64,000 nucleotides of DNA, from contig NZ_CP109013.1 in NCBI RefSeq assembly GCF_036226745.1, forward strand, positions 2,542,001 to 2,606,000, given 5' to 3'. The number at the start of each line of letters is the position of its first letter. The stretch's first letter is position 1. The translations under genes were made by a program, and so were the position numbers. The DNA comes from Streptomyces sp. NBC_00683. GTDB lineage: Bacteria; Actinomycetota; Actinomycetes; Streptomycetales; Streptomycetaceae. This document shows, one piece after another, positions 34,117-43,238 of this stretch. Under the pieces are notes generated by a model. That model had not been told where the DNA came from. It worked only from the letters and a program-made list of their open reading frames with translations, and did no database searches.

Positions 34117-34854
34117 ATGGTGGCCCCGCCGGACAACGACGTGATCTGGGCTCGTTCCCTGCACCACTCCCACAACGGATCACCGGGGCTCGGCGGTGTC
34201 TCCCTCGGCGTCCGTGACGGTGAGGTCCTCGCCGTCACGGGCCCCAGGGGCAGCGGCAAGACGACGCTGCTGCACTGCCTCTCCGGCCAGTTGGTGCCCC
34301 AGCAGGGCGAAGTCTGGTTCAACAGCGTCCCGGTCCACACCATGGGCCCCCGGCTGCGCGAGCAGCTCCGCCGCGACCGCTTCGGCTGGATCGCCGCCGA
34401 GCCCCAGCTCGTACCGGAGCTGACCACCTGGGAGAACGCCGCTCTTCCGCTGCTGCTGCGGGGCGTCTCGCACCGGGCGGCGAAGAAGGCCGCGACGGAG
34501 TGGCTCGAGCGCCTCGACATCGGCATGCTCGCCAAGAAGCGCCCGCACACGCTGCTCCAGGCGCAGCGTCAGCGGATCTCCGTGGCCCGCGCCCTGACCG
34601 CGTCACCGTCCGTGATCTTCGCGGACGAGCCGACGGCGTCCCTCCACCGCCCGGAGCGCGCACAGCTGCTGCGCACCCTCACCACGGCGGCGCGCTCCCA
34701 CGGCATCACCGTCGTGCTCGCCACCCATGACGCCGAGGTCGCCACCCTCGCCGACCGCACGGTCTCGCTGCTGGACGGCCGTCGTGTCACCACCGTCGCC
34801 CTGCCCGCCGTATCGGATACGGAAGGCCGCTCGGCGTGCTCGCTCTCCGTCTGA
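34117..34854 (+). CDS. LolD/MacB-like ABC transporter ATPase with degenerate signature
   Basis: A 245-residue ATPase with Walker A GPRGSGKTT (about 42-50), a Q-loop in EPQLVPEL, Walker B VIFADEPTASL and H-loop LATHDAE, in the layout of LolD/MacB exporters. The ABC signature, normally LSGGQ, reads LLQAQ (about 146-150). It keeps the following RQRISVARAL, so ATP closure may be altered. ATG 34117 follows GAGGTG. Its end overlaps the membrane partner gene by 19 bases. Substrate unknown. Confidence 0.88.
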   Translation: MVAPPDNDVIWARSLHHSHNGSPGLGGVSLGVRDGEVLAVTGPRGSGKTTLLHCLSGQLVPQQGEVWFNSVPVHTMGPRLREQLRRDRFGWIAAEPQLVPELTTWENAALPLLLRGVSHRAAKKAATEWLERLDIGMLAKKRPHTLLQAQRQRISVARALTASPSVIFADEPTASLHRPERAQLLRTLTTAARSHGITVVLATHDAEVATLADRTVSLLDGRRVTTVALPAVSDTEGRSACSLSV

Positions 34855-35999
34855 CCCGCGGTTCCCATCCCCTGGTCCTGACACGGCGGCTGCTCGTCGC
34901 GGCCGCGTCGGCCGGGGTCGGCTTCCTGCTCCTGTGCACCCTCGGGTACGCCTCCGCGCACCCGGCGCACGCCTCGACCTCCGTCCTGAGGCTGCTGTGG
35001 TGTGCCGTTCCGCTGGCCGCGACGGTGCAGTTCGCGGTCGCGGTGGCGCGTACCGATCCGAGTACACGCCCACGCCCGGGGCTCTTCGCCGTGGGGCTCG
35101 GGCCGGTCCGGCTGAGCGTGCTCGCCGCCGTGTCCACCGCGGTGTCCACCACGCTGGGTTCGATGGTCGCCCTGCTCTTCTTCCTCCATCTGCGGGGCGA
35201 TCTGACCGGGCTGCCGTTCGACGGAGGTGCGGCCGAACTCCTCGGCGCCCAGGCCCCGTTGCCGCTGGCCGCCGCGCTGATGCTGCTGACCCTCGTGCCG
35301 CTCGCATCGGCGGCGGCGAGCGGGCTCGCGCTGCGCTCGCGCCCCGTCGCACCGTCCGAGGCCCAGGAGGCGGAGGAGCTCCTCGCCCCCGTACCGGCCC
35401 CGACGGGGCTGCCGTGGGGAGTCGCGCTGACGGCCGCCGGCCTCGCTGTCGAGGCGTACGCGAACCGGGGTTCGGCGGGCAGTCCCTTCCCGCTGCCGGG
35501 GAGGCTGGACTCCACTCCGGCGAGCGTGCTGGTGGGCTGGACCCTCACGGCGATCGGTCTGGCCATGGCCGGTCCCGGCCTGACCCATCTCTGCGGGCGG
35601 CTCCTCCAGGCGGTGCGCCCCGGAGCCGTACGCCTGCTGGCCGGAAGGGTCCTGATGGACGAGGCGCGCCGGATCGGCCGCCCGCTCGGGATCGTCTGCG
35701 CGGTGCTGTCCGGGGTGATCGCGGGGTCTGTGCTGTACGACGGGGGACCGCGTCCCTTCGGTCCGCTCACCACGCTCGGCGCCGTACTCGTCCTGGGCTG
35801 TACGACGGCGACGCTGCTGACCTCCGCGCTGGAGGCCAAGCAGTCCCGGACCCGTACCGCCGAGACCCTGCTCCGGCTCGGAGCGCCGGCTTCCTCGCTC
35901 CGCGGCGCCGCCGCCCTGCGGGCACTGGTGCTGCTGGCTGTCTTCGCCCCGCTGACCTGGGTGATCGCGGAGCTGGCGGCCCTTCCTCTGACGGGGTGA
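34836..35999 (+). CDS. ABC transporter membrane subunit partner (387 aa)
   Basis: A 387-residue polytopic membrane protein with about ten hydrophobic segments, for example LLVAAASAGVGFLLLCTLGY and VLAAVSTAVSTTLGSMVALLFF. A late segment, ALEAKQSRTRTAETLLRLGA, resembles the loop before the last helices of FtsX-like permeases. It overlaps the ATPase gene by 19 bases and must be its partner. No large extracytoplasmic domain of the usual MacB kind is visible. Confidence 0.8.
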   Translation: MLALRLTRGSHPLVLTRRLLVAAASAGVGFLLLCTLGYASAHPAHASTSVLRLLWCAVPLAATVQFAVAVARTDPSTRPRPGLFAVGLGPVRLSVLAAVSTAVSTTLGSMVALLFFLHLRGDLTGLPFDGGAAELLGAQAPLPLAAALMLLTLVPLASAAASGLALRSRPVAPSEAQEAEELLAPVPAPTGLPWGVALTAAGLAVEAYANRGSAGSPFPLPGRLDSTPASVLVGWTLTAIGLAMAGPGLTHLCGRLLQAVRPGAVRLLAGRVLMDEARRIGRPLGIVCAVLSGVIAGSVLYDGGPRPFGPLTTLGAVLVLGCTTATLLTSALEAKQSRTRTAETLLRLGAPASSLRGAAALRALVLLAVFAPLTWVIAELAALPLTG

Positions 36000-36033
36000 C
36001 ACCCGTCGCCGGGACGGTCCGTAGCATGGCTGC

Positions 36034-37152
36034 GTGGAGAATCCGGAGCAGAGCACGTACGCACCCGGCGTCGAGATCGAGACGCTCACCGCATTCGACG
36101 TGGCAGTCGCCGCCGGGAGCCTGGCCGGCCATCGTGTCCAGTCCGTCGACCTGACCGGCCGGGGCGAGGCACTCCTCGTGACCGAGACCCGGGGCGCGGT
36201 CTTCCTCGGCTGCCGCATGGATCCCCGTGCCGAGGCGAAGATACGGGCGGACGGGGCGTTCGTCTTCCCGCCGGTGCCCGGGCTGCCCTTCGACCCGTAC
36301 CGCGGACTGCTCTACACCCCCGACGCGCTCTACGAGGGCCTGGCCGAGGGCGGTTACGGGTCGACGCCGGACGCGCGGGCGTACGACTGGTTCCAGCTGA
36401 CCAAGTCGAACGGCGATGTCTTCGCCTCGATGCTGCGGGCGCTCCACGACGACGCGGTCTCCGACGCGCTGGACGAACACCTCGCCGGGGCCCGGGTGGT
36501 GGGCGTGATGGGCGGCCATGCGATGGCTCGCGGATCCGAGGCGTACCGCGGCGCCGCCGCACTCGGCAGGGAGCTGGCCCGCAGCGGTCTGACCGTGGCG
36601 ACGGGCGGCGGCCCGGGTGCCATGGAGGCGGCCAACCTCGGCGCGTACGCCGCCCCGCACTCCGACGCGATGCTGCTCAAGGCCTGCGAACTCCTCGCCG
36701 AGTCACCGTCGTTCAGCACCTCGGTCACCGACTGGGCGACCGCTGCCTTCGCCGTCCGGAGCCGCTGGCCCGACGGCGGATCCTCGGTCGCGATCCCGAC
36801 CTGGTTCTACGGCCACGAGCCGCCGAACGCCTTCGCGGACCACATCGCCAAGTACTTCGCCAACGCCGTGCGCGAGGACGGGCTGCTGGCCCGCTCGAAC
36901 GCCGGTGTGATCTTTCTGCCCGGAGCCGCCGGGACCGTGCAGGAGATCTTCGACAACGCGACGCCCAACTACTACGAGTCGCGCTCCGCGCCCACGCCGA
37001 TGGTGCTCGTGAACCGCGCGCACTGGACGGAGAAGCTGCCCGCCTGGCCGCTGCTGAGCGCGCTGGCGGCGGACCGGGCGATGGAGGCCCGTATCGCGCT
37101 CGTCGACACGGTGGAGGAGGCCGCCGGGGCCCTCGCCCGGCTGACGGGCTGA
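36034..37152 (+). CDS. LOG-family protein with N-terminal extension
   Basis: A 372-residue protein. The C-terminal half (about 150-365) has the Rossmann-fold LOG motifs GGGPGAMEAAN and PGAAGTVQEIF (for PGGxGTxxE). LOG enzymes release cytokinin-like bases from nucleotide monophosphates, and related proteins are nucleotide 5'-monophosphate phosphoribohydrolases. The family is usually about 200 residues. Here an extra 150-residue N-terminal domain (VDLTGRGEALLVTETRGAV and so on) is present. GTG 36034 has a weak ribosome site. The gene is monocistronic. Confidence 0.82.
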   Translation: MENPEQSTYAPGVEIETLTAFDVAVAAGSLAGHRVQSVDLTGRGEALLVTETRGAVFLGCRMDPRAEAKIRADGAFVFPPVPGLPFDPYRGLLYTPDALYEGLAEGGYGSTPDARAYDWFQLTKSNGDVFASMLRALHDDAVSDALDEHLAGARVVGVMGGHAMARGSEAYRGAAALGRELARSGLTVATGGGPGAMEAANLGAYAAPHSDAMLLKACELLAESPSFSTSVTDWATAAFAVRSRWPDGGSSVAIPTWFYGHEPPNAFADHIAKYFANAVREDGLLARSNAGVIFLPGAAGTVQEIFDNATPNYYESRSAPTPMVLVNRAHWTEKLPAWPLLSALAADRAMEARIALVDTVEEAAGALARLTG

Positions 37153-37253
37153 ACGGACCGACGGGACGGCGTGCTGGCGGGCCGGCGTGCTGACGGGCTG
37201 ACGTCTGTCCCGGGCTCGCGGGCTCGGCGGGCGGTCGCTCGGCGGCCGGTCGC

Positions 37254-37706
37254 TCAGCGGGCGGCGAGGCGGACGTCGAGGGCGTCGAAGAAGGCCTCCC
37301 AGCCGTCCTCGGCCGCCGCGTACTGCTCGGGCGTGAGATGGCCGCCGCGCTGCTGGAAGACCATCTCGGTGGACTTCCTGCCGCGCTCGGTGAAGGTGAC
37401 CGTGACGGTCTCGCCCTCGACGTCCGCGGGCGCGCTCCTGTCCTTGAGCGTGAAGACGAGCCGCTCGGGGGCGGACACCTCCCGGTAGACGCCGTGGAAC
37501 GGCATCTCCGCGCCGGGCACGATGATGACCAGGCTCCATTCACCGCCCGGCGTGACGTCCATCGACACCCGGTCCAGCGGCACGTCCGCGTCGCCCCCGT
37601 ACCAGGCGGCGAAGTCCTCGGGGACCGTCCAGGCTGCGAAGACCCGGTCCCGCGGTGCCTCGACGACGCGGGTGATGTCGATGCCCTCGCGCGCTGATCC
37701 AGTCAT
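37254..37706 (-). CDS. SRPBCC / AHSA1-domain protein
   Basis: A 150-residue protein with the START-like AHSA1 fold: DITRVVEAPRDRVFAAWTVP, FAAWYGGD, and a C-terminal GWEAFFDALDVRLA helix. Such proteins bind small hydrophobic ligands in a deep cavity. ATG 37706 follows AAGGACAGGG. It is convergent with the LOG gene, and the thiamine-type ABC operon lies upstream on the same strand with a 70-base gap. No specific function can be given. Confidence 0.85.
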   Translation of the reverse strand: MTGSAREGIDITRVVEAPRDRVFAAWTVPEDFAAWYGGDADVPLDRVSMDVTPGGEWSLVIIVPGAEMPFHGVYREVSAPERLVFTLKDRSAPADVEGETVTVTFTERGRKSTEMVFQQRGGHLTPEQYAAAEDGWEAFFDALDVRLAAR

Positions 37707-37776
37707 GATCCCTGTCCTTCCCGACGGTTCCGTGTCCAGGGGACCAGGCTCCGGAGGGCTCCGCCAGCCGGACGGG

Positions 37777-38808
37777 TCAGACCTCGTGGGCCGGGGACAG
37801 GACCACCGTCTCCGCAACGTCGAACGTCACGCCCACCGTGGCCCCCTCCTCCGGGGTGTCCCGCAGCCCGCATTCGGCCTCCAGAGCGGGCCCGTCGGCG
37901 GGGTGCAGGGTCACGGCGACATGGTGGCCCCGGAACGTACGCGCGCCCACCGTGCAGGTCAGCCCGCCCTTCGCGCCGCAGATCCGTACCCCGGCCGGCC
38001 GGACCAGCAGCTCGCGCGCGCCCTGGGGCGAGCCGTCGGGCACCGGCACCTTGCCCCAGGGCGTGTCGGCGGCCGTGCCGGTCACCGTCGCGTCCACCAC
38101 GTTGTCGAAGCCGAGGAACCGGGCGACGAACGCGGAGGCCGGGCGCTGCCAGACCTCCAGAGGGGTTCCCACCTGGGCGATCCTGCCGTCCCGCATGACC
38201 ACCACCCGGTCCGCGAGGGCGAAGGCTTCGCCCTGGTCGTGGGTGACGGCGAGCACCGTCGTACCGAGCCGGCCGAAGAGGGTGCGCAGCTCGACGACGA
38301 GCCGTTCGCGCAGGCTCCGGTCCAGCTGCCCGAGCGGCTCGTCCAGCATCAGCAGCTTCGGGCGGGGTGCCAGCGCGCGGGCGAGGGCGACGCGCTGCTG
38401 CTCGCCTCCCGACAGGGCGGCGACGGCCCGCCGCCCGGCGCCGGGCAGGCCGACGAGGTCGAGGAGCTCGTCGGCCCTGCGGTCGCGCTCGGCCCGGGAG
38501 ACCCCGCGCATCCGCAGCCCGAACGCGACGTTCGCGCCGACGTCCCGGTGCGGGAAGAGCTGGTGGTCCTGAAACATCAGCCCGAGCCCGCGCCGGTGCA
38601 CAGGCACGGCGGCCTGGTCGGCGCCGTCCAGGAGCACCCGTCCCCCGTCCAGCCGCTGCAGCCCGGCGACGACCCGCAGGAGCGTCGACTTGCCGCTGCC
38701 GCTGGGCCCGAGGACACAGACGATCTCGTGGTCGGCGACCTCCAGGTCCACGGCGTCCAGCGCGGTCCGCTCCCCGAAGCGGACCGTGGCCGAATCCAGT
38801 GCCAGCAT
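37777..38808 (-). CDS. Thiamine-type ABC transporter ATPase
   Basis: A 343-residue ATPase of the ThiQ/FbpC/PotA group with Walker A GPSGSGKST, signature LSGGEQQRVALARAL, Walker B LLMLDEPLGQLD and H-loop VTHDQGEA. A C-terminal TOBE-like domain follows from about residue 240, longer than the short E. coli ThiQ. Its ATG lies 2 bases after the permease stop (TAGAGATG), and the operon is led by a TPP riboswitch, so thiamine or a precursor is the likely cargo. Confidence 0.88.
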   Translation of the reverse strand: MLALDSATVRFGERTALDAVDLEVADHEIVCVLGPSGSGKSTLLRVVAGLQRLDGGRVLLDGADQAAVPVHRRGLGLMFQDHQLFPHRDVGANVAFGLRMRGVSRAERDRRADELLDLVGLPGAGRRAVAALSGGEQQRVALARALAPRPKLLMLDEPLGQLDRSLRERLVVELRTLFGRLGTTVLAVTHDQGEAFALADRVVVMRDGRIAQVGTPLEVWQRPASAFVARFLGFDNVVDATVTGTAADTPWGKVPVPDGSPQGARELLVRPAGVRICGAKGGLTCTVGARTFRGHHVAVTLHPADGPALEAECGLRDTPEEGATVGVTFDVAETVVLSPAHEV

Positions 38809-38810
38809 CT

Positions 38811-40505
38811 CTAGAACTCCCCGGATCGGTCGGTGCGGATACGTTCGAGCAGGAGCAGGGACACCGCGCAGACGAGCATCAGGATCGTGCTGAGTGCCAT
38901 CGCCTGCCCGTAGTTGAGCTCCCCGGACCGCCCCAGCAACCGGGCGACCGCCACCGGCAGGGTGGGGTTGTCGGGGCGGGCGATGAACACGGTCGCCCCG
39001 AACTCGCCGAGTGACACCGCGAACGCGAAGCCCGCGGCCACCAGCAGTGCCCGTCGCACCAGCGGCAGATCGACCTCGCGCCAGGCCCGCAGCGGCGAGG
39101 CGCCGAGCACCGCCGCAGCCTCCCGCAGCCGGTCGTCGACCGCACGCAGGACGGGCAGCATGCTCCGTACGACGAAGGGGACGCCCACCAGCGCCTGGGC
39201 GAGCGGTACGAGGATCCAGGACGTGCGCAGGTCCAGGGGCGGCTCGTCGAGCGTGATCAGGAAGCCGAAGCCGACGGTGACGGCGGACACCCCGAGAGGC
39301 AGCATCAGCAGCGCGTCGAAGCCGCGCACCAGTGGTCCCGCCCGCCTCGTCAGGGCCGCCGCGGCGAGACCGCCGATCACGAGGGCGATGAGGGTCGCGA
39401 CCAGCGCGTACTGCAGCGAGTTCCCGATGGCTTCCAGCGGCGGGACCAGGAACGTGGAGCCGCTCGCGTCGGCGGACTGCAGGGCGCGGTAGAAGCCGAA
39501 GCCGTAGCCGCCGGACGTGTCCAGGGAGCGTTCCACCAGCACACCCAGGGGCACCACGATGAGCAGCGCGACGGTCAGCAGTACGCCGCCGAGCAGGGCC
39601 CGCTGCCCGGCCCCGCGCGGCCTGCGGGAGGTCTGCGCCGGGTCGACGAGCCTGAGCGCGGTCTCCCTGCGCCGTACGGTCCACGCGTGTACGGCGAGGA
39701 TCCCGCCGACCGCGGCGAACTGCACCAGGGTCAGCACGGCGGCCGTCGGAAGATCGAGCAGCTGGGCGGTCTGCCGGTAGATCTCCACCTCCAGCGTGGA
39801 GTAGGCAGGGCCGCCGAGGATCTGGACGACTCCGAACGAGGTGAACGTGAAGAGGAAGACCATCAGGGCGGCGGCGCCCACGGCCGGCGCCAGCGCGGGC
39901 AGGGTCACCCGCCGCCAGGCCGCGAGGCGTCCCGCGCCGAGCACCCTGGCGGCCTCCTCCTGACGGGGGTCGAGCTGCGACCACAGGCCGCCGACGGTCC
40001 GTACGACGACCGCGTAGTTGAAGAAGACATGGGCGAGGAGGATCGCCCAGACCGTGGTGTCGAGCCGGACGCCCCACAGCTCGTCGAGGAATCCGCCGCG
40101 CCCCAGCAGTGCCAGGAACGCCGTTCCCACGACGACCGTCGGCAGGACGAACGGCACGGTCACGACCGCACGCAGCAGTTGCTTGCCGGGAAAGTCGAAC
40201 CGGGCGAAGACATAGGCGCCCGGAAGCGCGATCAGCAGCGTGAGCACGGTCGACGCGAGCGCCTGCCAGGTGGTGAACCAGAGGACTTCGGCGATGTCCG
40301 GCCGGCTCAGCACCTCGCCGATCCGGCCGAACTGCCAGACGCCGTCCACCTTCAGCCCCCGGCCGACGATCGCGACGACGGGGTAGGCGAAGAACAGCGC
40401 GAAGAACGCGACGGGCAGGGCCATCAGGCCGAGCCGCGCCGCGTTCCCCCCGCGCGGGGGACGCGCTGCTACTTCACGACGAGCGAGGACCACGACTGGA
40501 CCCAC
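38811..40505 (-). CDS. thiP: Thiamine-type ABC transporter permease (fused two-domain)
   Basis: A permease of up to 564 residues that combines two six-helix permease domains, as in ThiP and FbpB. Two EAA loops are present: EEAARVLGAGRLAAWRR in the first half and EAAAVLGASPLRAWREVDLP in the second. The 5' end overlaps the binding-protein gene by 37 bases if GTG 40505 is used. A start nearer the first helix, such as ATG 40424, is possible because no good ribosome site decides it. The partner ATPase is encoded just downstream. Confidence 0.87.
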   Translation of the reverse strand: MGPVVVLARREVAARPPRGGNAARLGLMALPVAFFALFFAYPVVAIVGRGLKVDGVWQFGRIGEVLSRPDIAEVLWFTTWQALASTVLTLLIALPGAYVFARFDFPGKQLLRAVVTVPFVLPTVVVGTAFLALLGRGGFLDELWGVRLDTTVWAILLAHVFFNYAVVVRTVGGLWSQLDPRQEEAARVLGAGRLAAWRRVTLPALAPAVGAAALMVFLFTFTSFGVVQILGGPAYSTLEVEIYRQTAQLLDLPTAAVLTLVQFAAVGGILAVHAWTVRRRETALRLVDPAQTSRRPRGAGQRALLGGVLLTVALLIVVPLGVLVERSLDTSGGYGFGFYRALQSADASGSTFLVPPLEAIGNSLQYALVATLIALVIGGLAAAALTRRAGPLVRGFDALLMLPLGVSAVTVGFGFLITLDEPPLDLRTSWILVPLAQALVGVPFVVRSMLPVLRAVDDRLREAAAVLGASPLRAWREVDLPLVRRALLVAAGFAFAVSLGEFGATVFIARPDNPTLPVAVARLLGRSGELNYGQAMALSTILMLVCAVSLLLLERIRTDRSGEF

Positions 40506-41566
40506 TGCTCACGGTTCTTGGCGATCTTCTCCGGGTCGACGGTCGTCGGCTTGTCGACGGTCGCACCGAACTTCGTGAAGAGCTCCGGCAGCGCGGCGTC
40601 CTTCGCGACCGGGTTGACGAACATGTTGAGCGGCATGTCCTCCTGGAACTGCTTGCTGATCAGGAAGTCCAGCAGTGCCTTGCCGCCCGCCTCGTTCTTC
40701 GCACCGTCCAGCAGGCCGGCGAACTCGATCTGGCGGAAGCAGGTTCCGGTGGCGACCCCGGTCGGCGCCTCGGTGGGCCGGGGCTCCGCGTACAGCACCT
40801 CGACGGGCGGGCTGGAGGCGTACGAGACGACGAGCGGCCGGTCGGCCTTGGTCTTCTTGCCGCCCGCGGAGCCGGAGAACTCCTCGTTGTACGCCTGCTC
40901 CCAGCCGTCGACGACCTTGACGCCGTTGTTCTTCAGCTTCTTCCAGTAGTCCTGGTAGCCGTCCTCGCCGTAGGTGGCGACGGTGCCGAGGAGGAAGCCG
41001 AGGCCGGGCGAGGAGGTCGCGGCGTTCTCGGTGACGAGGAGGTTCTTGTACGCGGGCTTCAGCAGGTCGTCGAACGACTGCGGCGGCGCGAGCTTCTTGT
41101 CGGCGAAGTACTTCTTGTCGTAGTTGATGCAGATGTCGCCGGTGTCGACGGGCGTGACCCGGTGCTTGTCCGCGTCCAGCTGGGTGTCGGCCGCGACGCG
41201 GTCGAGCCCCTTCGCCTCGTACGGCGTGAACAGTCCGTTGTCCAGGGCACGCGAGAGCAGCGTGTTGTCGACGCCGAAGAACACATCGCCGCGGGGGGAT
41301 CCCTTGGTCAGGATCTCCTGGTTGAGCGCGGCACCTGCGTCACCGCTCTTCAGCACCTTGACCGTGTAGCCGGTCTCCTTGGTGAACGCCTTCAGGACCG
41401 ATTCCGAGGCGTTGAAGGAGTCGTGGCTCACGAGGGTCACGGTCTTGGAGGCCTTGGAGCTCCCGGAACCGGAGGCGTCGTCGTCCGATCCGCCGCAGCC
41501 TGCGAGCACGGTGACGCCCAGCGCGGCGGCAAGCGCCGTCGCCGCGCACTTCGTGGTGGTGTTCAT
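40469..41566 (-). CDS. thiB: Thiamine-binding lipoprotein of the ABC transporter
   Basis: A 365-residue periplasmic-type binding lipoprotein with signal peptide and lipobox ending at Cys24 (VLAGC). The mature part follows the ThiB/FbpA layout: TVTLVSHDSFNASESVLKAF, NQEILTKGSPRGDVFFGVDN, PVDTGDICINYDKKYF and CFRQIEFAGLL. ATG 41566 follows AGGAGG. The transcript begins with a TPP riboswitch, so expression should fall when thiamine pyrophosphate is plentiful. Confidence 0.9.
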   Translation of the reverse strand: MNTTTKCAATALAAALGVTVLAGCGGSDDDASGSGSSKASKTVTLVSHDSFNASESVLKAFTKETGYTVKVLKSGDAGAALNQEILTKGSPRGDVFFGVDNTLLSRALDNGLFTPYEAKGLDRVAADTQLDADKHRVTPVDTGDICINYDKKYFADKKLAPPQSFDDLLKPAYKNLLVTENAATSSPGLGFLLGTVATYGEDGYQDYWKKLKNNGVKVVDGWEQAYNEEFSGSAGGKKTKADRPLVVSYASSPPVEVLYAEPRPTEAPTGVATGTCFRQIEFAGLLDGAKNEAGGKALLDFLISKQFQEDMPLNMFVNPVAKDAALPELFTKFGATVDKPTTVDPEKIAKNREQWVQSWSSLVVK

Positions 41567-41645
41567 ATGATTCCTCCTGGAAGTGACCAGGAAGAGACGC
41601 GGCCCCACCCGCTCGGCGAGCGGGCAGGGCGCAACAGCTTGAGTA

Positions 41646-41741
41646 AGGTCCGAACTTCCTACCCGGAATGACCCGGGCGAGGTTCAGAGGGTCTGCGGCT
41701 CGGTGCCGCACTCTCAGCGCTGTGGCGCTCCCCTGTCGGAA
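41646..41741 (-). promoter_or_regulatory. TPP riboswitch upstream of thiB
   Basis: Read on the minus strand, the region contains GGGGAGCGCC and GCGCTGAGAG, the 5' half of the THI box. It continues with ACCCTCTGAACC, then GGGTCATTCCGGGTAGGAAG as the 3' half, and closing P1 pairing of TCCGA with TCGGA. This is the conserved TPP aptamer order with normal spacing. It lies about 80 bases before the thiB start, so control of translation or transcription of the thiB-thiP-ATPase operon is expected. Confidence 0.93.
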
Positions 41742-41821
41742 TATGAAGTTGATTTCGGGGCCAGGCTACACCGGCCGGATCGCGCCGTTCCGGCCGGATG
41801 GCGCCCGTCCCCGGAACCGCA

Positions 41822-42928
41822 TCAGCGCTCGGAGGCCGCCAGCTGTCCGCAGGCCCCGTCGATCTCCTGGCCACGGGTGTCACGAACCGTGACGGGCACA
41901 CCATGAGCGGCGATCGCGTCGACGAACGCCTTCTCGTCCTCGGGCCGCGAGGCGGTCCACTTGGAACCGGGCGTCGGGTTCAGCGGGATGAGGTTGACGT
42001 GCACGCGCTTGCCCTTGAGCAGCCGGCCCAGCCGGTCGCCCCGCCACGCCTGGTCGTTGATGTCGCGGATCAGCGCGTACTCGATGGAGATACGGCGGCC
42101 GGACTTCTCGGCGTACTCCCACGCCGCGTCCAGCACCTCCCGGACGTTCCAGCGCGTGTTCACGGGAACGAGGGTGTCGCGCAGCTCGTCGTCCGGGGCG
42201 TGGAGCGAGACGGCGAGACGGCACTTGAAGCCCTCGTCGGCGAAGCGCAGCATGGCCGGCACCAGGCCCACCGTGGACACGGTGATCCCGCGCTGCGAGA
42301 GCCCGAGCCCGTCCGGCTCGGGGTCGGTCAGCCGTCGGATGGCTCCGACGACGCGCTTGTAGTTGGCCAGGGGCTCGCCCATACCCATGAAGACGATGTT
42401 GGAGAGCCGCGCGGGTCCGCCCGGGACCTCACCGTCGCGCAGCGCCCGCATGCCGTCCACGATCTGGTGCACGATCTCGGCAGTCGAGAGGTTCCGGTCG
42501 AGGCCGGCCTGCCCGGTCGCGCAGAACGGACAGTTCATCCCGCACCCGGCCTGCGAGGAGATGCACATCGTCACCCGGTCCGGGTAGCGCATCAGGACGG
42601 ACTCGACGAGCGTCCCGTCGTGCAGCTTCCAGAGCGTCTTACGGGTGGTGTCGTCGTCGCAGCTGATGTGGCGCATGACGGACATCAGGTCGGGGAACAG
42701 CGCCTCGGCGAGCTTCTCCCGCGAAGCGGCCGGGATGTTGTTCCACTCGGCCGGGTCGTGCGCGTACCGCGCGAAGTAGTGCTGCGACAGCTGCTTGGCG
42801 CGGAAGGGCTTCTCGCCGGTCGCGGCGACTGCTTCCTTGCGCTCGTCGGGGGTGAGGTCGGCGAGGTGCCGCGGCGGCTGCTTGGCTCCGCGGGGCGCGA
42901 CAAACTGGAGTTCTCCGGGCTTAGGCAT
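41822..42928 (-). CDS. rlmN: 23S rRNA (adenine2503-C2)-methyltransferase RlmN
   Basis: A 368-residue radical SAM enzyme that methylates C2 of A2503 in 23S rRNA (and A37 of some tRNAs). The 4Fe-4S cluster motif is [42 protein letters not shown] and a late cysteine in [10 protein letters not shown] fit RlmN's methyl-carrying cysteines. ATG 42928 follows GGAAG. It sits between the thiamine transporter and cdsA, as in other streptomycetes. Confidence 0.95.
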   Translation of the reverse strand: MPKPGELQFVAPRGAKQPPRHLADLTPDERKEAVAATGEKPFRAKQLSQHYFARYAHDPAEWNNIPAASREKLAEALFPDLMSVMRHISCDDDTTRKTLWKLHDGTLVESVLMRYPDRVTMCISSQAGCGMNCPFCATGQAGLDRNLSTAEIVHQIVDGMRALRDGEVPGGPARLSNIVFMGMGEPLANYKRVVGAIRRLTDPEPDGLGLSQRGITVSTVGLVPAMLRFADEGFKCRLAVSLHAPDDELRDTLVPVNTRWNVREVLDAAWEYAEKSGRRISIEYALIRDINDQAWRGDRLGRLLKGKRVHVNLIPLNPTPGSKWTASRPEDEKAFVDAIAAHGVPVTVRDTRGQEIDGACGQLAASER

Positions 42929-43238
42929 GGTTCTTCCAGTGTCGCAGACACGCCGTGGTGCCAGAGATCGTCACCTGCCCGGGTGGGGCAGGGCGCGACC
43001 GTGTCCGGGCCGCCGCCGGTGCCGTCCGTCGATGTCGGAGGCCCTATGACGGCCCGCGGACGGGTCCGGGCCGCGCGCGCGACCGTGACCGATCGCACCC
43101 GTGGCCGACTGTACGCGGCGCGGCTCCCCCGCACCGGAGCCGAGGCCGGGCACAGCACGAGTGAGGGCCCGCCGCCCTGTGGGCAACGGACCCTCACTCG
43201 TAGAACTGCAGGTCGAACGGTATGTGTACGGAGCCTGC
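42929..43238. other. 310-base intergenic region between cdsA and rlmN
   Basis: It holds the cdsA terminator hairpin at 43157-43201 and a short dyad, GTGTC-GCA-GACAC (42939-42951), just before the rlmN start. I see no credible gene or clear promoter hexamers in the rest, though the rlmN promoter must be here. Confidence 0.6.
43157..43201 (-). terminator. Terminator hairpin after cdsA
   Basis: ACGAGTGAGGG (43157-43167) pairs exactly with CCCTCACTCGT (43191-43201). The 23-base loop can form a small inner stem. It lies 38 bases past the cdsA stop on the minus strand. Confidence 0.7.

Noticed and set aside
37160..37260. Imperfect repeats GCGTGCTGxCGGGC and GGTCGCTCGGCGG
   Set aside because: Short, imperfect and GC-driven. 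No insertion element, attachment site or stable hairpin supports a function.
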